A DNA stretch of 64,000 bases from Hyparrhenia diplandra (Eukaryota; Streptophyta; Magnoliopsida; Poales; Poaceae). Both the position numbers and the translations under genes were made by a program. The stretch's first letter is position 1; every line of letters begins with the position of its first letter. The notes under the pieces are model-generated. The model had not been told where the DNA came from and searched no databases. It worked only from the letters and a program-made list of their open reading frames with translations. The stretch is taken from positions 1-64,000 of the forward strand of contig JADLZK010011579.1 in assembly GCA_015847255.1 (NCBI GenBank), read 5' to 3'. Of this stretch, positions 48,640 through 58,374 are shown piece by piece.

Positions 48640-49185
48640 GGAATTTTAAGTTGACGAAGAAACGGTTGCATGAGGTGTAGGCTGACATTAGAAATAGTTG
48701 ATTGAATCGCCCTCCTCGATTTGATTGGGCAGTTGACTCGGATATTGCGGGTGCACGCGGAGGTTCAAACGTGCCATCGTCGGACGCCGGAGAGTTGAGC
48801 TTTCTTTAACAGGAAAGGACAGTGCGCATCAGAGAGTTCAGATCAGATACGCGTATGAGAGAGTTGAACTCGCATATATAGAAACTGGCGCCAGTACGTA
48901 CATGATGGAATGTGCTAGGTGGGCATAGTATATTCCAGCAGAGACTACTAAAAAAGAACTACGGTACAGAAGACTTGCCCTCCCCAGGTCGCCAATCGTC
49001 TAGCTCACACCTGGCTCACACCGCGCACGAGCCTAGAAATCGTCTTGGAAGAAGAAGGAATAATCGTGGCCGGCTTGGGTGGCGCAGCGTGTTTGGGCCC
49101 AAATCACGTGGAGCGTGGATCCATTTTGTAAGAGAGTGAAAGTTAGTGGGCCTATACGTTTTTTATTATTATCAGTTAGGATTAG

Positions 49186-49360
49186 GAGTTGCTCGGCAGC
49201 CAATGGTGACTTCGAGAATCTCCAGATACAGTCCCGATCCTGGAGGTGCTCATAGGGGGTAGGGTTTTGCGACGCGTGTGTTCATAGGGGGTGAGTGTGC
49301 GGCGTGTTGTGAGTGTCTGCGTTGTCTTGTGTCATAAAAAAAAAAAAAAAAAAAAAAAAA
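49186..49360 (+). mobile_element. 5'-truncated SINE (type 1) in unit B
   Basis: Shares the SINE body (atggtgacttcgagaatctc, gctcatagggggtaggg, gtgttgtgagtgtctgcg) with the copy at 38858-39170 but lacks the tRNA head and is in the opposite orientation. A 25-base poly-A tail is followed by taagattag (49361-49369), nearly matching taggattag before it (49177-49185), a target duplication with one mismatch. Confidence 0.75.
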
Positions 49361-49532
49361 TAAGATTAGCGAAGTATTTTAGCCTTGTCGGCCGATGCTC
49401 GTATTTTTCTAGAAAATTAGGGGCATATCGCCCAAACAATATCTAAAGGGCCTCCGTGGTTGTGAAGTGTTTTTTATGGAAGTGGTCAACGTGCAAATAA
49501 AAAGACAAGGACGACAAAACAGTTAGATTCTT

Positions 49533-50195
49533 GGAAGAATTAGGAATTAGGCCCTAGAAAAAAATTTGCTTTAAGAATCAGACCTCTTTCTTTTTTGAAT
49601 TTGGGAATCCGCCTCAAAACAAAATTCGTTTAGGAATCAGATCTTCCGATAGTTTTTGAGGCCTAATCGTGTTAACTATGGGGTAAAAAGACCATTTTAT
49701 CACTGAGTAAAAACAGAGTTTTGTTTATTTATTGTATGTTTGATTATATAATCACATTCAACCACACATATATTCTTACATAATCACACATATATAATCA
49801 CATTCAACCACACATTTTGTATAGTTCACAAATCCACCATAGTTTTTATTAAAAATGTGAAATTGGCCATGTTTTTATTAAAAATAAATAATTCTACAAA
49901 ACATAACCAATTTCATATTTTAAATAAAAACTAAACATCTCAAGGAGCATAAGAAAATTTGGTTCACCGAAATTGGAGTTACCAAACTCTAGTTATGAAT
50001 TTTCAAAGATGAGGGGCAAAGTGGTCTTTTTCGCTCGTGCTACAAAGTGTCCAAACTAACGGATTTGCCTCACAGACTGACAGAAGGCCCGATTCCTAAA
50101 TGAATTTTGTTTTGAGGTCTCGACTCCCAAATTAAAAAAAAATTGGCCTGATTCCTAAATGCAACTTTTTTGGAAGCCAAATTCCTAATTATCCA
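49533..50195. mobile_element. Mutator-type MITE in unit B, 9-bp TSD
   Basis: 663-bp element with imperfect inverted ends (GGAAGAATTAGGAATTAGGC and the complement of GCCAAATTCCTAATTATCCA) and longer internal inverted similarity. An exact 9-bp duplication (tagattctt) lies at 49524-49532 and 50196-50204. Unit A has the uninterrupted site near 39384. Non-coding. Confidence 0.85.
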
Positions 50196-50243
50196 TAGAT
50201 TCTTTTACTTCCCAACTTTCGAACAATAAATAAACATCATGAA

Positions 50244-51279
50244 GGTAGCGTTTGGATGTCGGCATTGAGAACCGAATTAGGAATTGGAATTGTCACCACC
50301 AATGCCGGTGTTTGGATGTCGTGAGCAATTGGGCAATGGAATTGGGGACAAATATCATGCGGCATTGGTTTCACTGGATGCTCTTACGCCAATTCGAGCC
50401 CGCACCCTCGTATTGCGCAACATTGATTTTACCGGGCACTCGAAACCGAGGGGTGGAGGAACGACCGGCGGCGGCCGGTTCGGCGCCAGGGCGGAGGTAT
50501 GACCAGGCGGGCGGGCGGGCCGCGTGTGGTTAGGCGGAGGCACGGCGGTGGCCGAGCCATTGTCGCGGCATGTACTCACCCGCCTCGTGGGTACCCTCCT
50601 CTTCTTCCTCGTGGGTCGGGCGGCACCTCTTCTTCCTCGAGGTCGGCGACACCCTCCCCTCTTCCTGGGGGCCATTGGCGCCCTTCTTCCTCGAGGCCGC
50701 GGCGCCTCTTCTTCCTCCCGTGGCGCCCCACCTCCCTTCTCCTCCACGGGCGAAGTCTGCGGCACCTTTCTGCAGCCTGGCGAGTTACCCCACGCCTCCG
50801 CCTCGCTTCGCCGACGAGCGAGCGTGCCGCCTCTCTATCTTGCCCACCCGACGAGCCATGCACGCCCTCCCCCTGCCGCCCTCCTCCCGGGCGAAGTCGT
50901 GTGCGTCCCTCCCTGCCTCCCTCCATTAGCCCAACATAGCAAGCGGTGATGGGTCCTCATCTCCACGGACGGTAGCTCTTCGTGACTTGTGGACTGGGCA
51001 TCCATGGCGCATGAAGGAGGAGGAGCTGGTGGGTGGTCACGGGCTCACAACTGCTGGCGGTGATGGGAGGAGCAGCACGGGAGAGTGCCAATGCCAAATC
51101 GTACCCCATGTGCATCCAAACAGGAATAGGTATTGGCACTTTCATTGAATTCCGACTACCAATTTCATCGACATCCAAACAATTGATTTGGCATTGTGAC
51201 TCATTTCCAAAACCACTCTAATTTGGTATTGAGACCAATTCAATACCAAACCTCACAATATCGACATCCAAACGGAGCC
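50244..51279. mobile_element. 1.04-kb TIR DNA element with GC-rich core
   Basis: Left end GGTAGCGTTTGGATGTCGGC; right end complementary form GGCTCCGTTTGGATGTCGAT, continuing as imperfect inverted repeats (cgtttggatgtcg, then ggtattgaattgg versus gaattaggaattgg). GAA flanks both sides (50241-50243 and 51280-51282), and unit A shows a single gaaaag at that site, so the insertion is real. The 3-bp duplication and cgtttggatg-type ends suggest PIF/Harbinger or a relative. The core (50400-50940) is very GC-rich with open frames on both strands rich in Arg, Pro and Ser, unlike a transposase. Confidence 0.7.
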
Positions 51280-51355
51280 GAAAAGTATTTCGCCGTGTTG
51301 ACGGTGATTCTTTATATTATGAAACACATGTTGACAACGTACGGTTGATAACCTT

Positions 51356-51919
51356 TGTCGATTCGGCTAGATTGAGCCGGAATTGACACGCCGATTGGGG
51401 TTTGGGAGAGGGGAGGAGGATGATGAGGGAGGTGACGCGGCGGCGTGGGCGGCGCGGCGCCGCGCCGGGGGGCCGGGCGGGCGGCAAAAAAGCGGCGGCT
51501 GAGGCGAGGGCAGGGGGCGGCGGCGGCGGCTCGAGGGTCAAGGCAAAGAGATATTTTTATTTTCTTGCTTGTCCCCTAGAGATTACATGCCTCTTGCTTA
51601 TATAGCCCGACTAGTGGGACTTGTAATCTAAGCAATCTTTATAAGGTTTCTTTATACGACCGAATACCTTTTACAAGCAATTTCCTATTTTATTATTTCC
51701 TAATAAGGGTCTCCCTTATAGATGAGATAGCCCCTTGCACACCAAAAAAATTACCTAAGATAATCCTAACTTAAAGACGGCGAACTCGAGTCGTGACGGG
51801 AGAGGGAAAGGCGGCGGTGGGGGCCGGCCTCCCCGCCGCGCCGGCCCTCCCCCGGGCCGGGCGGCGGGCGCGTTTGGCCCCAATTAGCCACTCGGGCTGG
51901 CCCAATTTCGATCATGACA
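51356..51919 (-). repeat. LTR (3' LTR of the minus-strand element)
   Basis: 564 bp from TGTCGATTCGG to GATCATGACA. Contains a GC-rich part (51420-51540) and an AT-rich part with tatatagcccgac. Pairs with about 53938-54528. Confidence 0.88.
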
Positions 51920-52263
51920 TTTCCCCACCGCTCGACGAGGCGGCGCGGCCCACGTGCCGCCCAACCCACCAGTGTGGTGGCGAAAGACAGTCGTCGGGGG
52001 GAAGCGACAATTCCAGGCCCGGCGTAGAGGACGAGAGGGCCGCACTTGTCGCTGTCGCCGCAGAGATGTCGAGTCCCTGGTCGGAGAAGGAGAAGTCGAG
52101 GTGGAAACCGCCAAGTAGGCGCCGAACTTGAAGCTCAGCGGTGGTTGCACGAAGGAACGTTCCGCGCATGCACGATGCATGACGGAGGCACCGAGGGTGC
52201 CCGACGCCTTGAGCATCCGGGCGAAGTCGCCGGGTGGAGACGCAGGTGTAAGTTGCCGCACAT

Positions 52264-53690
52264 TCACCTTTGCATGGAGTTGCCTCGCAGAGACGTGTCG
52301 AACCGATGTAGGCGGCGACGAGGTGAAGTCGAGGAGGCAGCCGTAGAGGAGATCGGGCCGGGTGTGCCGACGGGGGTCCCACCTGCCTTCCTTTGTCCAC
52401 GGGCGCCAACCGTGATGTTGTCGATGTGGAAGAAGACTTCGCCGTTGTCGTCAAAGAGGAGGACGGTGGCACCCTCGATCCGATCGTCGGGGCGCGCCTG
52501 GAGAAGAAGGACGCTTGCCGGGAACGCCTGCTCCTCCCGAAGGCGATTGGGGAGGTGGAAGCCCACTGCTACGCCGTGCAGTGGAACGTTCTCCCCTAGC
52601 AGGAAATCCTGGAGAAGCTCTGAAGCAGCGGGGATGTAGTAGCGGTGGAAGTACCTCACAATGCCGTAGCGGAGGCTCCATTCTGGTGCAGTTGATCCCA
52701 GCTCGATGGCGCTGGAGATGATCCCGAGCTCCTTGTTTGTAGTTGTGCCCACTTGCAGCTCAGTGATCATGTTGCTTGCTGTCAGCCCCTCGATGTCTTC
52801 CATGGCAACAAAGAAGACGCTGCCCCGGCATGCGGTCACACAGGCAGCCGCGATGTCGCCGCCGAGGCCACCCGGGTACTCAAGGGCGTCGGCCGCTGCG
52901 ACGCCGGTGTCAAAGATCCTTGTTGGCGCCGTCTCGGCTCGCCGTCGTTTGTAGCGGCGGGCAAGGTCAATGGCCTCCTCCAACGAACGAGGCTCGAACC
53001 ATTCGAGCGTGTTGCGAAGCGTCTCCCGTAGGCCTTCCACGAAGAGTCTGACACGGTGGCGCTGTCCCTCGAGTTCCATGCGTAGTGCATAGTTCTCGAA
53101 GGCGTCGATGTAGTCGCTCGCCTTGCCTCCCCAGGAAGGCGGCGCGCACGCCGGGTGTCAAGGTAGGTGGGCGGTCCGAAGTGATGGCGTAGGGCGGTGA
53201 GTGAACTCGCCCCACTTGATCGGAGAGTTCGCCTTGGACAGATCCATGTACCGATCGCAGCAATACCAACGAGGTGGAAAGCGCGGTAACTCACGAGGTC
53301 GGGCCTGGAGCGATCTCCGAGTTAAGGTGGAAGAAGAGTTCCGGCTTGCGCGGCGTGAGGTCCGGGTCGTCGGTGCCGTCGTACTCCCGGACTTGCAGAC
53401 GCGTGACGAGCGAGGGGTATGTGATGCCGCGGGTGGCACCACGGCCCGAGCGCCGCCGCTGGTGGCGCTCGGGTAGAGGGGGGGTGCCGCGGTTGGCACC
53501 GTCTCGCCGGGCGCCCCGCACGGTTGTAGGTGTCGGTGGAGAGGAGGGGGGCAGCCGGTGCCGCGGTGTCGCCGAGGGTGACGTCGATGACGGCCGGAGC
53601 GTCACCAGCAACGCCATCATTTTCCCGCAGCTGGAGGATAAGCAGGTCGGAGCCGTCGACGGAATCCGCGATGCCCGGGGGGGCGGCTAG
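52264..53690 (-). pseudogene. gag-like region of the LTR element with an unrecognised extension
   Basis: Minus-strand translation shows gag blocks in successive frames: VREYDGTDDPDLTPRKPELFF (near 53380), ALRHHFGPP (near 53190), and HRVRLFVEGLRETLRNTLEW followed by SLEEAIDLARRYKRRR (53060-52950). These are typical of Ty3/gypsy gag. From there one frame stays open for 271 codons in total (53079-52264), running through ELQVGTTTNKELGIISSAIE, RYGIVRYFHRYYIPAASELL and VLLFDDNGEVFFHIDN. I do not recognise this C-terminal part; it is not a zinc knuckle, protease or RT. Frame changes upstream mean an intact gag is not encoded as written. Confidence 0.6.
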
Positions 53691-53937
53691 GTAGAGGCGG
53701 CCGCCCCGTGCCAGCGGGCGGGCGGCGGCGGCCGGGCTGTCCTCCGGCGAAGTCGTCGTGACGCGGCAGGGGTCCTTGACGTGATGAAGTCGCATTCCAT
53801 CCGGCGAGGGCGAGTCTCGATGTCATCGGCGCTGGCGATCCGAGCGCAGTGGGACGCCGAGGAGCGCCTTTAGCGCCGCGTTGAACTCCTTTGATCTCGG
53901 AAGCCATGGGTGGTGGGAATCGCCTTGGTCTCCGGAT

Positions 53938-54528
53938 ACTACCGCCGATTCCGGCCAGATTGGGCCGGAATTGACACGCCGATTGGGGTTTGGGAGAGGG
54001 GAGGAGGATGATGAGGGAGGTGACGGGCGGCGTGGGCGGTGGCCAAGGCCGCTGGCCGCCGGCCGGGGCGGGCGGCGGCGGCGGCATACGCTGCGAGCGC
54101 GAGGGCGGGGGCAGGGGCGGCGCGCGCTCGAGGGCTGAAGGCAAAGAGATATTTTTATTTTCTTGCTTGTCCCCTAGAGATTACATGCCTCTTGCTTATA
54201 TAGCCCGACTAGTGGGACTTGTAATCTAAGCAATCTCTATAAGGTTTCCTTATACGACCTGGAATACCTTTTACAAGCAATTTCCTATTTTATTATTTTC
54301 TAATAAGGGTCTCCCTTATAGATGAGATAGCCCCTTGCACACCAAAAATTACCTAAGATAATCCTAACTTAAAGACGGTTTAACTCGAGTCGTGACGGGA
54401 GAGGGAAGCGGCGGCGGCAGGGCCGGCCTCCCCGCTGGCGCGCGCGCCCCGACCCCTCCCCCGGGCGGGCGGCCGTCGCGTTTGGCCTAATTAGCCACTC
54501 TCGGGCTGGCCCATTCTGGATCATGACA
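53938..54528 (-). repeat. LTR (5' LTR of the minus-strand element)
   Basis: About 590 bp, ending GGATCATGACA at 54528. The inner edge is approximate (accgccgattccggcc corresponds to gtcgattcggctag in the other LTR). Just inside, the minus strand reads gtatccggagaccaagg, a possible primer-binding site. Confidence 0.8.
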
Positions 54529-54533
54529 ACCTT

Positions 54534-55485
54534 CCTCTCTTCATGTCTCACAATTGACACAGTAGCTAAACATAAAAGAACACAAAAACATAAAAAGTAG
54601 AATTATTCTTTATTCTCTGAGTCTTGATACAATATGGAGTTTCGACATATATATAGTCTATACATATGCTAAGAGTTTGGTAAGAGCCTGAATAGAGAAT
54701 GGATTAGAATTAGAGCTCCTTCTTTTCTTCATGTTTCCCGTCTGTTTATCTTGACATGACATGCACAAGTTTCATTAAAACTCCATCCGGAAACCCAATA
54801 TCCAAAAATGGTTCTATAGGCAACAGGGCACAAGGCACTCGCCTTCATGTCGTGTCGGCACACCCTAAGGCGGTGCTTTGTTAGGGCCAAGCTAGGCCAT
54901 GCCCCCCTGTTCATTTGTCATGCCAACTGACAAGTTATATGACAGATGCTATTTTCATTAAGACTTTTGCTATTTATATACTAAATCTATCAGATTTCTA
55001 TACGTTTGATTTGTGCTTAATTATTTGTGCTACAATTATCTACTGGGCCGGATTTATAAAACCTGATAGATTTGATCACGTAAAATTTAGACAGATAATT
55101 AGACACTCTTTTTCTTTTAAACCCCATTTATTACCAGCTTTCACGAAAAAATGATGAGCTGAAATAGTCACTGCAAATATCAAACAGTGCCTAAACAGCA
55201 AAAGGACAATTGATCAAACACTTTGTTTATTTTGATTGTGAGGAACTGAACTGTACAATACATGTACGTTCGACTGACATAGCTCGGCAGTAAGAGCTTT
55301 ATTTCCCCTCTCGCAACTCAAGGACCCCAATGGCGACCCCATACACAACAAGCATACAAAACTAATCACTCTCTGCACGCAAACAATTCATGGTACCCGG
55401 CCCCTTTGGCAACAACGACAGGGCACCAGCCAAATAAATGCATGGAAACGGACGAGATCGGAAAGCAGTGTGCGATCATATCTAT
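54534..55485. other. spacer and 3' UTR of beta-glucosidase B
   Basis: 54529-54590 resumes unit A homology. 54600-55200 is unit-B-specific without a gene. 55220-55485 matches the corresponding 3' UTR of copy A (ttgttaatttattttgattg-like start, cgttcgactgacatagctcg). Confidence 0.45.
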
Positions 55486-57910
55486 CTATCGCTTGAGGAA
55501 GTTCTCGATCCAATAGCTGGACTGCTTGCGGTATCGCTTGAGGCCGTTGATGCGGTCGATGAAGATGAGGCCGAAGCGGTCCAGGTATCCGTCCCCCACT
55601 CGAAGCAGTCCATGAAGGTCCACGTGAAGTATCCCTTGACCTTGACGCCGTTCTTGATGGCGTGGTTCACGAACTGCAGGTGCTGGCTGTGGAACCTGAT
55701 CCTGTGCCCGTCCTTGAGCGCCACCTCGAGCGGGATCGTCTTGTTGTTCTCCTCGGCGATGCCGTTCTCCGTGACGTAGAGCACCGGGTTGTTGTAGCGG
55801 CGGCTGGTGTAGAGCAGCAGCTCGCGGAGGCCCTGCGGGTACTCGAAGAAGATGGGCACGAACTCGGGCTTGCCGATGGGCACGCCGTTGCGGAAACCGG
55901 ACGTGTTGGCGCGGATGTCGCCGTCGTAGGACAGCTCCAGCCCGTTGGGGGGCGGCTTGGCGGAGGTGAAGTAGGCGGTGTAGTAGTTGACGCCGATGAA
56001 GTCGTAGGAGCCCTTGATGAGCTTGGTCTGCTCGGCGGTGAACCTCGGCAGGCGGTCTCCCAGGTAGCCGCGCATGGTGCCCGGGTACTCGCCGTGCACG
56101 ATGGGGTCCATGAACCAGCCGTACATGAAGTCGAGGCTGCGCTGCACGGCCTTGAGGTCGGCGGTGGAGTTGGCGTCGTTGGGCACGTACCAGTTGGACA
56201 CGATGGTGATGCCGATCTGCCCGCCCTGCGTCGGCTTGTACTTGGCGTTGTAGAGCGCCACGGCCTCGGCGTGGGCGAGGATGATGTTGTGCGTCACGAT
56301 GTAGGGCTCCCGCGCCGAGTCGCCCCCGAAGCAGTTCTTGTTCACGTACGACGAGCACCGGCCCGGCGCCAACTTGCCGAGGGCGTAGCCCTGCGACGAG
56401 TACGTCCACGGCTCGTTGAACGTCGTCCAGTACTTGACGCGGTCGCCGAACTCTTTGAAGCAAACCTCCGCGTAGTCCACGTAGTCCTTGCTGCACGTAG
56501 ATTAGATACACCATTGTTGTTGTTTATTATTAGGTCGTTTGCAGTCTCTATGTGTGTCTCCGGCAATGAAATAATCGATGACATCGACATGACATACATG
56601 ATGTTTTCACTGAGGAATCCTTCATACTTGTCCTCCAGAGCCAGGGGTGTGTCCCAGTGGAAGATGGTGACAAATGGCTTCAGTCCTGGCGATGAAAATA
56701 TAATCCTTTTGTTAATGTTATCGACTTACTTACCTACTAGGTGAGTGTGATTGTATAGATAATAACTAGACCTATACCTTTGGCTATGACCTCGTTGATG
56801 AGGCTGTTGTAGAAAGCCACACCTTCTTTGTTGATTCCTCCACTCAGGGAGCCGTCTACACAAAGCACGTGATGACACAGCAACACAAATCTTTCAGTAA
56901 ATCAGCTTGGGCCGTAGTATATGTGAAACATAATTAATTATTACTTGCTCGGGTCAGAACTGATTGTTAATTTTTACGGCGTCAACATTTTTTTTAGATG
57001 AGGCCATTAGCGCGTTTTTCAAACGCGTCAACATTCTCAATTAGTACTTAAATGGTATGGCTAGATTTGCTTCTAAAAGTATGTTAAAACGTTTATAACT
57101 TGGATAGTATATATTCTGCATATGTTCGATGTTATTCGTCAATGGTTATATAATACTCGTGCAATCGCTGTGTGATAATAAATGTCGATTAGTGTTTGCA
57201 TCTGTAATCGGAGGTCGGACTGTTTGCGTTCAAATTAAAGTTGACCAGTGCTCACTTGGCAGGATCCTGGTCCAGGAAATAGAGAACCGGAAGGCGTCCA
57301 TGTTCATGTCCTTGAGGAGCTGCACATCCTCCTGAAAACAATAATTTCGTTAGCTCAGATCATTCAGAATGCTCCAAGCGAATGGTACTAGTTCAGGCAG
57401 TCACCTTGTACCGATGGTAAAATCATCCGCTACGTCGCCGTTATCGTTGTTCAAGATCTTACCTGCAAAATAACACGCAAGAGTTTCTATTCGTCAGAGA
57501 CGCTGGCCGTTTTAGTGTTTTGAAAGAAGTAGTTCTTGCAGAGACCGGGAAGGACGAGAGACCTGGGATGTGAGTGAACTTGTCATATATGCTAGGCCCC
57601 TTACCACCTTCGTTGTAGGCACCCTCTATCTGCACGTCTACTAACTTGTTCAGATAACAGTGCATGGCTACACTTTGGCTTTCTTTCAGTTTGCACAACG
57701 GCAGCTCGGAATGGAAATGGAGCGAAAGCTTGCAGCAGATCGAACAGCGAGCATCAACATCATCACCTGATACGCCGCGGTGCCGGTGCCGAAGACGAAG
57801 TCGCTGGGGAAGCTGTGCCTGCTGAACTTGGCGTGGGCGCCGACGCAGGCGGTGGCTGCGAGAACTAGAGCTGGAAGCAGCAGCTTCGCCATTCCGGTCC
57901 CGACACCCAT
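55486..57910 (-). CDS. GH1 beta-glucosidase, copy B (two single-base breaks)
   Basis: Same seven-exon structure as copy A: 57910-57767, 57629-57563, 57462-57405, 57331-57256, 56855-56778, 56685-56598 and 56490-55486 (TAG). Every exon length matches copy A except exon 3, one base short at an AAAA run (plus 57419-57422; copy A reads DDFYHRYK), and exon 7, where CCCCC (55593-55597) replaces the six Cs of copy A, inside FEWGDGYLD. With both corrected the product would be 505 residues: signal peptide MAKLLLPALVLAATACVGAHA, FPSDFVFGTGTAAYQ, acid/base TFNEPW and nucleophile YVTENG are all intact. As written, exon 3 shifts the frame early and would truncate the enzyme. High conservation elsewhere argues for recent function or a sequence error. 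Substrate unknown. Confidence 0.92.
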
Positions 57911-57973
57911 GTCAACCGGAATGGCTCCAGTCTAGTGCTGGAGCTGGATTGGTGCTGCAACTCCCGTCCTTTG

Positions 57974-57981
57974 TATTTATA
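57974..57981 (-). promoter_or_regulatory. TATA box of beta-glucosidase B
   Basis: TATAAATA on the minus strand, 64 bases upstream of the ATG at 57910, conserved with 43278-43285 of copy A. Confidence 0.75.
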
Positions 57982-58374
57982 GACGGGACAAGACGACGGT
58001 CCCTGTCCTAAACGATTTATCCATTTAGCTAATCCTGTTACCGGGACGGCGCTGCATTCATCTTTTTTTTTTTTTCACGTATGAAGGATGGACTTTAGAG
58101 ATTTGCTACATATTAGCAACATATTAGCAACGGTATGGTTTGGAGGTTCATAAAAAACAACCGGTTTGCTGGCCATTGGATCTTGTATTGGTATCCTTTG
58201 ATGCGTCCGATTTGGTTCAGTAGCTCCCTCGGCGCAGACTCCTGAATTGGACATCCGGCCTTCAAAGCCGCGAACACATGGTTGATTTAGGTCACATGTG
58301 TTTAGTTTTATGATTGAGTGATTGTCAACGGTCAACATTTTAATTCTATTTTCTTTTATTCTTTATGCTTCGGC

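Larger units (their letters stand above)
51356..54528 (-). mobile_element. complete non-autonomous LTR retrotransposon
   Basis: 3173 bp, flanked by an exact 5-bp duplication (acctt, 51351-51355 and 54529-54533). The outer ends are TG (51356) and CA (54528). Two similar direct repeats, 51356-51919 and about 53938-54528, share ggaattgacacgccgattgg, the cttatatagcccgactagtg block and the agccactcgggctggccc block. Between them are about 2 kb with a gag-like region read on the minus strand and no protease, reverse transcriptase or integrase. The gag character suggests a Ty3/gypsy relative mobilised in trans. Indels between LTRs show it is not brand new. Confidence 0.9.
48640..58090. repeat. segmental duplication unit B (beta-glucosidase copy B)
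   Basis: Counterpart of unit A (38338-43320), with the same block order and orientation. It is longer because it contains the SINE at 49186-49360, the Mutator-type MITE at 49533-50195, the TIR element at 50244-51279 and the LTR retrotransposon at 51356-54528. Removing these restores alignment with unit A across each junction. Homology ends about 58090, shortly upstream of copy B's TATA box. Confidence 0.8.

Noticed and set aside
50355..50949. Several long Arg/Pro/Ser-rich frames on both strands
   Set aside because: Extreme GC content within a TIR element suppresses stop codons; no frame shows conserved motifs or splice context.
40472..57910. Biosynthetic gene cluster made of beta-glucosidases plus regulators
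   Set aside because: There are no P450, glycosyltransferase or other pathway genes between them; two tandem hydrolases and syntenic regulators do not make a cluster.
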